From Paenibacillus dendritiformis (GTDB lineage: Bacteria; Bacillota; Bacilli; Paenibacillales; Paenibacillaceae): a stretch of DNA of 64,000 nucleotides. The notes under the pieces are model-generated. The model saw only the letters and a program-made list of their open reading frames with translations, did no database searches and had not been told where the DNA came from. Below, piece after piece: positions 55,870 through 64,000 of this stretch. Location of the stretch: NCBI RefSeq assembly GCF_021654795.1, contig NZ_AP025344.1, forward strand, positions 1,612,501-1,676,500. Direction: 5' to 3'. How positions within the stretch are numbered: the first letter of the stretch is position 1; every line of letters starts with the position of its first letter. The position numbers and the translations under genes were made by a program.

Positions 55870-56313
55870 ATGCGAATCGTGGTTCAGCGGTGCAAGGAAG
55901 CCGCGGTAACGGTTGAGGGAGAGACGGTCGGGAGCATCGGCCCAGGCTTGATGCTGCTCGTCGGCGTGACGCATGAGGATACGGAGCAGGATGTCATCTG
56001 GGCCGCCGGCAAAATTGCCGGGCTCCGGATCTTCGAGGATGAATCGGAGAAGATGAACCTGTCGGTCCAGGAAATCGGCGGCGCGATATTGTCCGTGTCG
56101 CAATTCACGCTGTACGGCGACTGCCGCAAAGGACGGCGCCCCAACTTCATGGCTGCGGCGCGGCCGGAACAGGCGGAGCGGCTCTATGACCGCTTCAATG
56201 AGCGGCTGCGCGGGCTCGGGCTCCCTGTAGAGACCGGCCGCTTCGGGGCGATGATGGATGTGCGGCTGGTGAACTGGGGGCCGGTCACGCTCATCGTGGA
56301 CAGCCGGGAGTAA
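55870..56313 (+). CDS. dtd: D-aminoacyl-tRNA deacylase
   Basis: 147 aa. The catalytic [19 protein letters not shown] (near 77) and [11 protein letters not shown] at the C-terminus (the G-x-P-like cross-subunit motif appears as NWGP) are diagnostic of DTD. It removes D-amino acids from tRNA. The relA-dtd order is conserved in Firmicutes, here split by the MITE-like element. Confidence 0.94.
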   Translation: MRIVVQRCKEAAVTVEGETVGSIGPGLMLLVGVTHEDTEQDVIWAAGKIAGLRIFEDESEKMNLSVQEIGGAILSVSQFTLYGDCRKGRRPNFMAAARPEQAERLYDRFNERLRGLGLPVETGRFGAMMDVRLVNWGPVTLIVDSRE

Positions 56314-56489
56314 TCTTGCGCCGGACAAGCGCGGCCCCGCAGCCTGGGGAGCGATCGGGTTGAATAGCGGAATAATTGGACGTGGACGCGGCCCATACTA
56401 GGGAGGAACCCTGCGCGTGCTGCCCAGACCGGCCGGATGCTTCGCTTGGCATCCGGGACCGGGCGGCAGCTGCGGAAAGGAGCCGTATC

Positions 56490-56633
56490 GTGCGACAATC
56501 TTTGCATCAGCTCGCGATCCAGTACAGCACCTGGGCAGCCGTTCAATCCGTCAAGGAAGCGGCTGCGCTCTTGCGGGAGGAGCAGGCCGAGCAGGAAGCC
56601 CTTCGCCGCCAAGGAGCCAATGTAAAGCGTTAG
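56490..56633 (+). CDS. Small hypothetical protein
   Basis: 47 aa from a GTG with AAAGGAG 7 nt upstream: an amphipathic helical peptide (QLAIQYSTWAAVQSVKEAAALL, then Glu/Gln/Arg-rich). No recognised family. The RBS and composition make it plausible; the longer in-frame reading from 56376 lacks an RBS. Confidence 0.4.
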   Translation: MRQSLHQLAIQYSTWAAVQSVKEAAALLREEQAEQEALRRQGANVKR

Positions 56634-56792
56634 CCGCGGTCATTCGATGCCCGGTCTTCTTCCGTCAGGAAGGGGCCGGGCATTGCTGTCTGTTTCGCCG
56701 GCTGGGTCGCCGGGGTATAAAGTCGTACGGAAGGACTTCCGCTACAATCCGCCTCTTCATCTTGCGGCGCATGATCCCGACGGATGAGGAGA

Positions 56793-56854
56793 GGGTGACA
56801 AAAGTAACCATGCCAGAAGGGCGGCTAGGGTGACAAAAGTGACGATACCAGAAG
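56793..56854. repeat. Tandem 35-bp duplication
   Basis: GGGTGACAAAAGT(A/G)AC(C/G)AT(G/A)CCAGAAG occurs at 56793-56819 and again at 56828-56854, a 27-bp match with three changes at a 35-bp period. It lies just upstream of the 143-aa gene; GGTGACGG follows as a partial third copy. Confidence 0.75.
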
Positions 56855-56872
56855 ACGGCGAGGTGACGGAAG

Positions 56873-57304
56873 ATGAGACGAATTCAGGCATACACGCGGA
56901 CGGAGGACGATGCCGAGACGCTGCGCACACGGCTTACCGCGGCCGGCGCCGCAAATATCGAGGTCGGGGAATTGGGAGGCCCGCTTGGCAGCAAGCAGAT
57001 GCTGTTCGCGCCGTTCATAACCGGCAATGCGAATGGGTCCGCTTATAACGGCGGCATCTCCGCCGTAGGTCCGGGCGGCCTCGTGACGACCCGCGATGAC
57101 GGGCAGGAGGCGATCGCGACGACTCCCGCCACGGACTTGACCGATAATGAAGGAGGAACCGATACCGCTTCCTCCGAACGCATGGAGCCGCCGGACGGGC
57201 TGCGCTATGTCGTCACCGCGAAGGTGGAGGAAGCGGACTATGATGCTGCGGCGCGGCTCATTCGCGAGAACAACGGATATTTCGATCCGGGAGAAGAGGG
57301 CTAA
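56873..57304 (+). CDS. Conserved hypothetical protein
   Basis: 143 aa, soluble. An N-terminal ferredoxin-like pattern (RIQAYTRTEDDAETLRTRLTAAGAANIEVGEL) and a C-terminal one (YVVTAKVEEADYDAAARLIRENNGYF) flank a Gly/Thr-rich disordered middle (about 50-105). The two halves recall proteins that bind or modulate via paired beta-alpha-beta units, but no family is recognised. ATG at 56873 with GACGGAAG upstream. A terminator follows before hemZ. Confidence 0.65.
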   Translation: MRRIQAYTRTEDDAETLRTRLTAAGAANIEVGELGGPLGSKQMLFAPFITGNANGSAYNGGISAVGPGGLVTTRDDGQEAIATTPATDLTDNEGGTDTASSERMEPPDGLRYVVTAKVEEADYDAAARLIRENNGYFDPGEEG

Positions 57305-57349
57305 TATCTTCCCTTTATTTCGGTAAGTCAATATGATAGGATAAGGACT

Positions 57350-57376
57350 GGCGCCCGCATGGTTGGGCGCCTTTTT
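57350..57376 (+). terminator. Terminator before hemZ
   Basis: GGCGCCC/GGGCGCC perfect stem, 8-nt loop, five T. Confidence 0.85.
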
Positions 57377-57423
57377 GGGACGAAGAGCCAACTTGGGCCT
57401 TATGAGGGGGAGCTTGCAGGAAA

Positions 57424-58992
57424 ATGCGCATTAGATTAATCGCCAATGAAGCGGCGTTTGAACGTTCGCTTATTCATATTGTTCAATTGTTCATCGAGCG
57501 GCCGGAGGTCACGTATCAGGTCAGCCTGCAGCCGGAAGCCGAGCGGGCGGAGGAAGCCGAGGCGGTTATCCGTCTCGCGCAGACCGAGCCGGAGGGCGGG
57601 CTTGCGCCCGAATCGTTCCCGCTTGCGGCACCGGGGCGGGTTCGCGTCCGCGCTTCGCTGGAGCGGAAGGACGGATCTCCGCTGGAAGCCGTCAATGAAC
57701 GCCCGGTTCCTGCGGACGCGACCTATGAGCAGTACCGCAAACAGGTAAAGAATGCCTTCTCCCATGCGCTGCTTCAGGTGATGACCGCATGGACCGGCAT
57801 CGAGCAGCCATGGGGCATTCTGACCGGCGTCCGCCCGACGAAGCTGATGCATGATGCCCGGCGGCGCGGGCTGTCGCGGGACGAAGCGAAGAAGATGCTT
57901 CGCGAAGAATATTTGATTACGGACAGCAAGATCGCGCTGATGGAACAGATCGTGGAACGCCAGTTGACGGCGCTGCCCGATCTGGATCGGCTTCAGCACC
58001 AATTAAGCATTTATATCGGAATCCCGTTCTGTCCGACCAAGTGCGCCTATTGCACCTTCCCGGCGTACGACATCAACGGGCGTCAAGGCTCGGTCGATTC
58101 GTTCCTTGGCGGCCTTCACTATGAAATGCGCGAGATCGGACGCTTCCTGAAGGAGCGGAATATTCCGATCACGACGATCTACTATGGCGGCGGGACCCCG
58201 ACCAGCATCACGGCGGAAGAGATGGACATGCTGTATGAGGAAATGATGACCTCCTTCCCGAATGTGGAGCAGGTGCGTGAGATTACCGTCGAGGCGGGAC
58301 GCCCGGATACGATCACGCCGGAGAAGCTGGAAGTGCTGCGCAAGTGGAATATCGACCGCATCAGCATCAACCCGCAGTCTTACATTCAGGAGACGCTTGA
58401 TATTATCGGGCGTCATCACAGCGTGGAAGAGACCGTGGAGAAATATAAGCTGGCGCGCGATCTCGGCATGAATAATATCAATATGGATCTCATTATCGGA
58501 CTGCCGGGGGAAGGGACGGCGGAGTTCGCTCATACGCTGCGGGAGACGGAACGGCTCATGCCGGAATCGGTGACGGTCCATACGCTGTCGTTCAAACGCG
58601 CCTCCGAGATGACCCGCCACCGCGGCGAGGAGAAGTTCAAAGTGGCCGGCCGGGAAGAAGTGGAGCGGATGATGACGATGGCGGCAGAATGGACGGGCGC
58701 GCACGGCTATGTTCCGTACTATTTGTACCGCCAAAAAAATATTCTCGGCAACCTGGAAAATGTCGGCTATGCGCTGCCGGGCACCGAGAGTCTGTACAAT
58801 ATCCTCATTATCGAGGAAATTCAATCGATTCTGGGCCTGGGCTGCGGCGCATCCTCCAAATGGGTGCATCCGCATACCGGGGCGATTACGCGCTTCGCCA
58901 ATCCGAAGGAACCGAAAGTATACAATGACAATTATGTCGAAGTGACGCGCAAAAAAATAGAAATGATGAAGGAATTGTTCAAAGAAGCCTAA
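57424..58992 (+). CDS. hemZ: Coproporphyrinogen III dehydrogenase-like radical SAM protein HemZ
   Basis: 522 aa. An N-terminal extension (about 1-175, with ILTGVRPTKLMHD) precedes a radical SAM core: IGIPFCPTKCAYCTFPAYD (CxxxCxxC near 200), YYGGGTPTS, RISINPQSY, NMDLIIGLPGEGTAEF and a HemW/HemN-like C-terminus. The architecture matches HemZ of Firmicutes, proposed to act in oxygen-independent haem synthesis though related proteins are haem chaperones. Single gene between terminators. Confidence 0.88.
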   Translation: MRIRLIANEAAFERSLIHIVQLFIERPEVTYQVSLQPEAERAEEAEAVIRLAQTEPEGGLAPESFPLAAPGRVRVRASLERKDGSPLEAVNERPVPADATYEQYRKQVKNAFSHALLQVMTAWTGIEQPWGILTGVRPTKLMHDARRRGLSRDEAKKMLREEYLITDSKIALMEQIVERQLTALPDLDRLQHQLSIYIGIPFCPTKCAYCTFPAYDINGRQGSVDSFLGGLHYEMREIGRFLKERNIPITTIYYGGGTPTSITAEEMDMLYEEMMTSFPNVEQVREITVEAGRPDTITPEKLEVLRKWNIDRISINPQSYIQETLDIIGRHHSVEETVEKYKLARDLGMNNINMDLIIGLPGEGTAEFAHTLRETERLMPESVTVHTLSFKRASEMTRHRGEEKFKVAGREEVERMMTMAAEWTGAHGYVPYYLYRQKNILGNLENVGYALPGTESLYNILIIEEIQSILGLGCGASSKWVHPHTGAITRFANPKEPKVYNDNYVEVTRKKIEMMKELFKEA

Positions 58993-59103
58993 AGGAAACG
59001 CTTGCTTTTTTGTAATCTGTTTGTAATCTTTGCTTCATGTTCCTTTAATATTTGCGACCTATACTGAATGCATGACCCCCTTTTTAATATATTCTTTTGC
59101 TGG

Positions 59104-59128
59104 ACCTACATCTGATGTAGGTTTTTTT
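59104..59128 (+). terminator. Terminator after hemZ
   Basis: ACCTACA/TGTAGGT stem with a 5-nt loop and a run of T. Confidence 0.85.
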
Positions 59129-59129
59129 C

Positions 59130-59158
59130 TTGACTTTAGCGTGTTACATCCTTACAAT
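59130..59158 (+). promoter_or_regulatory. Promoter of the hisS-aspS T-box transcript
   Basis: TTGACT, 17-bp spacer, TACAAT. Transcription would start near 59165, just before the T-box leader. Confidence 0.8.
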
Positions 59159-59164
59159 GTTCTT

Positions 59165-59497
59165 TATATTTGACATACCAACCGATTCAATGACGGGAAC
59201 AAGTAACCCGCCCCACATGCGCAGAGAGAGGTTCCTTGGCTGGAAGAACCTTGATGATGGACGGACGAAGGACATCCCCGAGAACCGGCGGCGAACTCCA
59301 TTCGGAACGGAATGGACGGGTAGCCGTTCGGCGCCTGGCGTGCGTTATACGTAAATGAAGCGCGGGAAGCGATCCGGAGGCGAGTGCCGGTGAAGGAGAG
59401 CGGACAGCGGAATGTGGGTGGCACCACGGGTGATTGGAATCGACAACCAACTCTCGTCCCTTAGCAAATGTTACATTTGCGGGACGGGAGTTTTTTA
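59165..59497 (+). promoter_or_regulatory. T-box riboswitch leader of hisS-aspS
   Basis: A 330-nt leader with the stem I elements AAGTAAC (59203) and AGAGAGAGG, the T-box AATGTGGGTGGCACCACGGG at 59411-59430, and a terminator ACTCTCGTCCC/GGGACGGGAGT (59450-59491) ending in T6. Uncharged tRNA pairs with the GGTGGCACCAC bulge and favours antitermination. A GAC (Asp) triplet at 59271-59273 is a possible specifier, fitting aspS, but the stem was not folded and His (CAC) is not excluded. Confidence 0.9.
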
Positions 59498-59528
59498 TTT
59501 TCAGGAAGCAGGCAGGAGGAGGAAGAAC

Positions 59529-60779
59529 ATGGCTTACCAGAAGCCGACAGGCACGCAGGATCTGCTGCCGGGCACCGTCGAAATATGGCAGACGGCCGAG
59601 CGCAAAGCCCGCGATCTGTGCCGTCGATTCAATTACAAGGAAATCCGGACCCCGATATTCGAGCAGACCGAGCTGTTCGAGCGCGGCGTCGGCGAGACGA
59701 CGGATATCGTGGAAAAAGAAATGTATACGTTCAAGGACAAGGGCGATCGCAGCATGACGCTGCGTCCGGAAAATACGGCAGGCGTCGTTCGCTCCTATGT
59801 GGAGAACAAGCTGTACGGCGAGCCGGATGTGACCAAGCTCTATTATATCGGCCCGATGTTCCGTTATGAGCGGCCGCAAGCGGGGCGCTACCGCCAGTTC
59901 CATCAATTCGGCGTCGAGGCGTTCGGGGCCGCGGATCCGAGCCTGGATGCGGAGATTATCGCGCTCGGGTATGAATTCATGAAGGAGGTCGGGCTGACCG
60001 GCGTCCGCGTGGAGATCAATTCCGTGGGCAACGCGCCGAGCCGGGCGGCTTACCGTGAGCGACTGCTGCAGTTTTTGGAGCCGATGAAGGAATCGCTGTG
60101 CAAGGACTGCCAGTCCCGGATGGAACGCAATCCGCTGCGGGTGCTCGACTGCAAGGTCGATCAAGACAAATTCGGCAGTGCGCCTTCCATTCTGGACAGC
60201 CTGGATGAGGAGTGCGCCGCTCATTTTGCCAAGGTGAAGCAGTATTTGTCGGCGATGGGGGTCGACTATGAGGTGAACCACCGCCTCGTACGCGGGCTCG
60301 ATTACTACACGCATACGGCCTTCGAGTACAAGGCGCAGGGCATCGGCGCCATCGATACGGTCGGCGGCGGCGGACGCTACAACGGCCTGGTGGCGGATAT
60401 CGGGGGGCCGGATCAGCCCGGCATCGGCTTCGGGATCGGACTCGAGCGAATCGCGCTCTTGCTGGAAAAGCAGGGCGTCGACTGCAACGAGGCGTCCCCG
60501 CTTGATATCTATCTGATCGGTCTCGGCGAGCCGGCGGAGGCCGCGGTGACGAAGCTGCTGAACGATCTGCGGCGCGAAGGACTGGCGGCCGAGAAGGATT
60601 ACCAGGGCCGCAAGATGAAGGCGCAGATGAAATCGGCCGACCGCATGCAGGCGCGTTACGCCGGGATACTGGGCGATGACGAGCTGTCCCGGGGCGAGAT
60701 TGCGCTGAAGGAGCTGGCCACCGGGGAGCAGCGGTTCGTGCCGCTGTCCGAATTGGCCCAGCTATTGAAGCAGGCTTAG
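59529..60779 (+). CDS. hisS: Histidyl-tRNA synthetase
   Basis: 416 aa. Class II motifs: motif 2 [19 protein letters not shown] (near 115), HisA-specific [12 protein letters not shown] (near 258) and motif 3 [15 protein letters not shown] (near 303); C-terminal anticodon domain (about 325-415). AGGAGGAGG precedes the ATG. First gene of the T-box-controlled pair with aspS. Confidence 0.97.
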   Translation: MAYQKPTGTQDLLPGTVEIWQTAERKARDLCRRFNYKEIRTPIFEQTELFERGVGETTDIVEKEMYTFKDKGDRSMTLRPENTAGVVRSYVENKLYGEPDVTKLYYIGPMFRYERPQAGRYRQFHQFGVEAFGAADPSLDAEIIALGYEFMKEVGLTGVRVEINSVGNAPSRAAYRERLLQFLEPMKESLCKDCQSRMERNPLRVLDCKVDQDKFGSAPSILDSLDEECAAHFAKVKQYLSAMGVDYEVNHRLVRGLDYYTHTAFEYKAQGIGAIDTVGGGGRYNGLVADIGGPDQPGIGFGIGLERIALLLEKQGVDCNEASPLDIYLIGLGEPAEAAVTKLLNDLRREGLAAEKDYQGRKMKAQMKSADRMQARYAGILGDDELSRGEIALKELATGEQRFVPLSELAQLLKQA

Positions 60780-60853
60780 GCTCAACAACCGCCCGATACG
60801 GGCCGGACGAAGCAGAACATAGAGGAAGAACGAATGTGAGGAGAGTGGAGTTC

Positions 60854-62641
60854 ATGATGTATAAGACGCATTCCTGCGGAGACATAACGAAGGCCCGCAT
60901 CGGAGAGACGGTCACTTTGAACGGCTGGGTGCAGCGCCGGCGGGATCTGGGAGGCGTATTGTTCGTCGATCTGCGCGACCGCACCGGTCTCGTACAAATT
61001 GTATTCAACCCGGAATTTTCAAGCCAAGCGCATGAGATTGCCGATCGCTTGCGCAATGAATTCGTCGTGGCGGTGAGCGGACAAGTCGTGCTGCGCGACG
61101 CGGAGACGGTCAATCCGAACCTGCCGACAGGCGATGTGGAAGTTCGCGTGACGGAGATTGAAATCTTGAACGGGGCCAAAAACCCGCCGTTCTTCATTGA
61201 AGACGGCATCGAAATCGACGAGTCGCTTCGCCTGCGCTACCGTTACCTGGACCTTCGCCGTCCGGAAATGCAGCGTACGCTGAAGCTGCGCTCCAAAGCG
61301 TCGAAAGTGATTCGCGATTTCCTCGACGAGCAAGACTTCGTCGAGGTGGAGACGCCGATTCTGACGAAGAGCACGCCGGAAGGGGCGCGGGACTATCTTG
61401 TGCCGAGCCGCGTCCATCCGGGCGAATTTTTCGCGCTGCCGCAATCCCCGCAGCTGTTCAAGCAGTTGTTGATGGTATCCGGTCTGGAGCGCTACTATCA
61501 GATCGCCCGCTGCTTCCGCGACGAGGATCTGCGCGCTGATCGCCAACCGGAATTCACGCAAGTTGACATCGAGACCTCCTTCCTGTCCGAGGAGCAGCTC
61601 CAGACCATGATGGAGCAGCTGATGGTCCGCCTGTTCAAGGCGACGATCGGCGTGGACATTCCGGCGCCGTTCCAGCGTATCACGTATCAGGAAGCAATGG
61701 AGAAATACGGCTCGGATAAGCCGGACCTGCGCTTCGGCCTGGAACTGGTCGACGTCTGCGATCTCGTGGCGAACAGCGGCGTCAAAGTATTCGCTTCCGT
61801 CATCGAGAAGGGCGGCGTCGTCAAAGTGCTGAACGCCAAAGGCTGCGGCACGTGGAGCCGCAAGGATATCGACGATCTGGGGCCGTATGCGGCGCGCTAC
61901 GGGGCCAAGGGCCTGGCGTGGATTCAAGTGAAGGACGGCGAGTTCCGCGGTCCGATCGTCAAGTTCATGAGCGAGGAAGAGATCGCCGCCCTGCGCGAGC
62001 GCACAGGCGCCGAAGACGGAGACCTCCTGCTGTTCTCCGCCGATACGCGCAAGGTCGTATACGATGTTCTCGGGAACCTTCGCCTCTATATCGGCCGCAG
62101 ACTGAATCTAATCGACGATAGCGCGTTCAAATTCGCCTGGGTCGTCGATTTCCCGCTGCTGGATTATGATGAGGACGAGAAGCGCTATGTGGCGGCGCAC
62201 CATCCGTTCACCCGTCCAAAAGACGAAGACCTGCATCTGTTCGATACGGATCCGGGCCAAATCCGGGCTCAGGCGTACGACCTCGTGCTGAACGGCTACG
62301 AAGTGGGCGGCGGCTCGCTGCGAATCTACAAACGCGACGTGCAGGAGAAAATGTTCACGGCGCTCGGCTTCTCCCCGGAGGAGGCGCAAGAGAAGTTCGG
62401 CTTCCTGTTGAACGCGTTCGAATACGGCACGCCGCCGCACGGCGGGATCGCCCTCGGTCTCGATCGTCTCATCATGCTGCTGGCAGGCCGCACGAATCTT
62501 CGCGAGACGATTGCGTTCCCGAAAACGGCCAGCGCCGTCGATCTGATGATGGACGCGCCGAACGTCGTGGAGCCGGCGCAATTGGAGCAGCTGCATATCA
62601 AATCGACCTTCAAGAAGAAGGATAAGAAAGAAGAGCAATAA
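60854..62641 (+). CDS. aspS: Aspartyl-tRNA synthetase
   Basis: 595 aa bacterial-type AspRS. N-terminal OB anticodon domain ([25 protein letters not shown]), motif 2 [20 protein letters not shown] (near 218), GAD insertion domain (about 285-420), motif 3 [16 protein letters not shown] (near 530). ATG 60854 with GAGGAGAGTGGAG upstream; GTG at 60836 is in frame but less well placed. 74 nt after hisS. Confidence 0.97.
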   Translation: MMYKTHSCGDITKARIGETVTLNGWVQRRRDLGGVLFVDLRDRTGLVQIVFNPEFSSQAHEIADRLRNEFVVAVSGQVVLRDAETVNPNLPTGDVEVRVTEIEILNGAKNPPFFIEDGIEIDESLRLRYRYLDLRRPEMQRTLKLRSKASKVIRDFLDEQDFVEVETPILTKSTPEGARDYLVPSRVHPGEFFALPQSPQLFKQLLMVSGLERYYQIARCFRDEDLRADRQPEFTQVDIETSFLSEEQLQTMMEQLMVRLFKATIGVDIPAPFQRITYQEAMEKYGSDKPDLRFGLELVDVCDLVANSGVKVFASVIEKGGVVKVLNAKGCGTWSRKDIDDLGPYAARYGAKGLAWIQVKDGEFRGPIVKFMSEEEIAALRERTGAEDGDLLLFSADTRKVVYDVLGNLRLYIGRRLNLIDDSAFKFAWVVDFPLLDYDEDEKRYVAAHHPFTRPKDEDLHLFDTDPGQIRAQAYDLVLNGYEVGGGSLRIYKRDVQEKMFTALGFSPEEAQEKFGFLLNAFEYGTPPHGGIALGLDRLIMLLAGRTNLRETIAFPKTASAVDLMMDAPNVVEPAQLEQLHIKSTFKKKDKKEEQ

Positions 62642-62671
62642 TTCGCCCGCTGCTCCGAGCAGCTTGAACGA

Positions 62672-62717
62672 ACGCCCCTTGCCGATCTATGCTATATAGC
62701 AGGCGGCCAGGGGCGTT
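62672..62717 (+). terminator. Hairpin after aspS
   Basis: ACGCCCCT pairs with AGGGGCGT across a 30-nt loop; no T tract follows, so function is uncertain. Confidence 0.4.
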
Positions 62718-62758
62718 GCCATTATACTCGGGCGATAGGCCCGCAGGAGGAATAGCTG

Positions 62759-63511
62759 ATGTTGCATCAATTTTCGCGTACAGAATTAGCCATCGGCCCG
62801 GAAGGGCTGGACAAGCTGAAGAACAGCACCGTCGCCGTGCTCGGCATCGGCGGCGTCGGCGGCATCGCGGCGGAAGCGCTGGCGCGCACGGGCATCGGGC
62901 GCATCATCATGATCGATAAGGATGTCGTGGACATCACGAATGTGAACCGCCAGATTCACGCCTTGACGACGACGGTCGGACAGAAGAAGGCGGAACTGAT
63001 GCGGGAGCGGATCAAGCTCATCAATCCGGAGTGCGACGCCATCGCGCTGAATATGTTCTATACGGAAGAGACGTATGAGGAGCTGTTCGCCTACGATCTC
63101 GATTATGTCGTGGACGCTTCGGACACGATCTCTTATAAAATTCACCTCATTAAGGAATGCTTGCGCCGCAACATCCCGATTATCTCAAGCATGGGAGCGG
63201 CCAATAAAATGGATCCGACGCGGTTTCAGGTGGCGGACATCTCGAAGACGACTGTCGATCCGATCGCGCGCGTCATCCGGCAGAAGCTGCGCAAGGACGG
63301 CATCAAAAAAGGAGTCAAGGTCGTCTTCTCGACCGAGGAGCCGTTGAAGCCGCGGGCGGATGTAACGGAAAAAATCGTACCGGAGACGGCGCCGGATATC
63401 CGCAAGGCGAAGCAGCCGCCAGCGAGCAACTCCTTCGTGCCGCCGGTGGCGGGGCTGATCATGGTCAGCGTCGTCGTCCGCGATCTGATTTCTACGATAG
63501 AAGCACGGTGA
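62759..63511 (+). CDS. tcdA: tRNA threonylcarbamoyladenosine dehydratase TcdA (ThiF family)
   Basis: 250 aa. E1-like adenylation fold: VLGIGGVGGIAAEALARTGIGRIIMIDKDVVDITNVNRQ (near 24-62). The TcdA/CsdL-specific SSMGAANKMDPTRFQVADISKT (near 143) distinguishes it from ThiF/MoeB. It cyclises t6A37 of ANN-decoding tRNAs using ATP. GGAGG lies 8 nt before the ATG. It overlaps the next gene (TGATG). The hisS-aspS-tcdA-rarA order is common in Firmicutes. Confidence 0.9.
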   Translation: MLHQFSRTELAIGPEGLDKLKNSTVAVLGIGGVGGIAAEALARTGIGRIIMIDKDVVDITNVNRQIHALTTTVGQKKAELMRERIKLINPECDAIALNMFYTEETYEELFAYDLDYVVDASDTISYKIHLIKECLRRNIPIISSMGAANKMDPTRFQVADISKTTVDPIARVIRQKLRKDGIKKGVKVVFSTEEPLKPRADVTEKIVPETAPDIRKAKQPPASNSFVPPVAGLIMVSVVVRDLISTIEAR

Positions 63512-64000
63512 TGAACATGGATTTATTCTCCTATCAGGAAGAGCGGGATCCGGGCTTGCGCCTGCTCGCCGACCGGATGCGCCCGCGCACGCTTGACGAA
63601 TATATCGGCCAGGAGCATATCGTCGGGCCGGGCCGTCTGCTGCGGCGGGCAATCGAAGGGGATCGCATTTCGTCGATTCTGCTGTACGGGCCCCCGGGAT
63701 GCGGGAAGACGACACTGGCCAATATTATTTCGGAGCGGACGCAGGGAGAGTTCGTCCGCCTCAATGCGGTCGACGCTTCGGTCAAAGATGTCCGCGCGGT
63801 CATCGAGCAGGCGGAGAACAACCGCAATCTGTACAATACGAAGACGATTCTGTTCCTGGACGAGGTGCACCGCTTCAACCGCTCGCAGCAGGACGCGCTG
63901 CTCCCCGCCGTCGAGAAGGGAACGATCATCTTCGTCGGCGCCACGACGGAGAATCCGTTCCATCATGTCAACGGGGCGTTGATGAGCCGCTCGACGCTGT
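63511..64000 (+). CDS. rarA: Replication-associated recombination ATPase RarA/MgsA, 5' part
   Basis: The open frame runs off the window end; 163 codons are present of about 430. It begins MDLFSYQEERDPGLRLLADRMRPRTLDEYIGQ, with Walker A YGPPGCGKTTLANII (near 54) and Walker B TILFLDEVHRFNRSQQDALL (near 112), then GATTENPF. This AAA+ clamp-loader-like protein acts at stalled forks. The start is ATG 63511 (overlapping the tcdA stop) or ATG 63517. Confidence 0.92.
   Translation, partial: MNMDLFSYQEERDPGLRLLADRMRPRTLDEYIGQEHIVGPGRLLRRAIEGDRISSILLYGPPGCGKTTLANIISERTQGEFVRLNAVDASVKDVRAVIEQAENNRNLYNTKTILFLDEVHRFNRSQQDALLPAVEKGTIIFVGATTENPFHHVNGALMSRSTL

Overview
The window reads as chromosomal DNA of a low-to-mid GC, endospore-forming Firmicute, most likely a Paenibacillus. 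The reasons are a Bacillus-type rRNA/tRNA block, sporulation genes (bofC, spoVB, a SpoIID-like gene), ruvC next to ruvAB (Bacillus subtilis lacks ruvC), separate secD and secF, a T-box-controlled hisS-aspS unit, and the gene order ruvC-ruvA-ruvB-spoIID-queA-tgt-yajC...spoVB-comN-secD-secF...recJ-apt...relA-dtd...hisS-aspS. The genus is an inference from gene content; no database was searched.

Layout. 1-2860: 3' part of a 23S rRNA gene, 5S rRNA and eight tRNA genes. 3000-8560: a ROK repressor and a sugar-alcohol cassette (polyol dehydrogenase, ribulokinase-type kinase, RbtT/CsbX-family transporter). 8560-12660: an AraC-type regulator divergent from a putative glycoside hydrolase (GHL6-like with trimerisation domain) and an asparaginase. 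12829-13085: three more tRNA genes. 13100-19750: an accessory, partly decayed stretch with a YhgE/Pip-type membrane-protein remnant, an ArsR-MFS pair with a candidate shared operator, an AraC-SDR pair, an IS4-type transposase remnant and the relic of an AraC/siderophore-binding-type regulator. 19770-21370: an XRE regulator, a DUF2975 protein and a DUF817 protein, with a shared DNA motif upstream of both transcription units. 21626-24620: a class A-like sortase, an ECF sigma factor whose start is preceded by an 11-bp G tract, and a divergent secreted-protein gene broken by several single-base indels. 24630-29680: a TetR-hydrolase pair and a complete sigY-yxlCDEFG-like operon.

29760-64000 is conserved housekeeping backbone: bofC, a CPA2 antiporter, Holliday-junction processing (ruvCAB), queuosine synthesis (queA, tgt), protein export (yajC, secD, secF, comN), spoVB, recJ-apt, a uracil permease, the stringent-response enzyme RelA, dtd, hemZ, hisS-aspS under a T-box leader, tcdA, and the start of the rarA/mgsA recombination ATPase, cut by the window end. 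A roughly 245-bp MITE-like element sits between relA and dtd, and short AATTGCTG repeats sit downstream of yajC.

I did not find a CRISPR array, a prophage, a recognised defence system or an unmistakably new system. The best leads are the homopolymer-linked sigma factor and secreted-protein locus (23.1-24.6 kb), the three-copy motif linking the XRE/DUF2975 and DUF817 genes, the polyol cassette with an unresolved substrate, and the GHL6-asparaginase pair.
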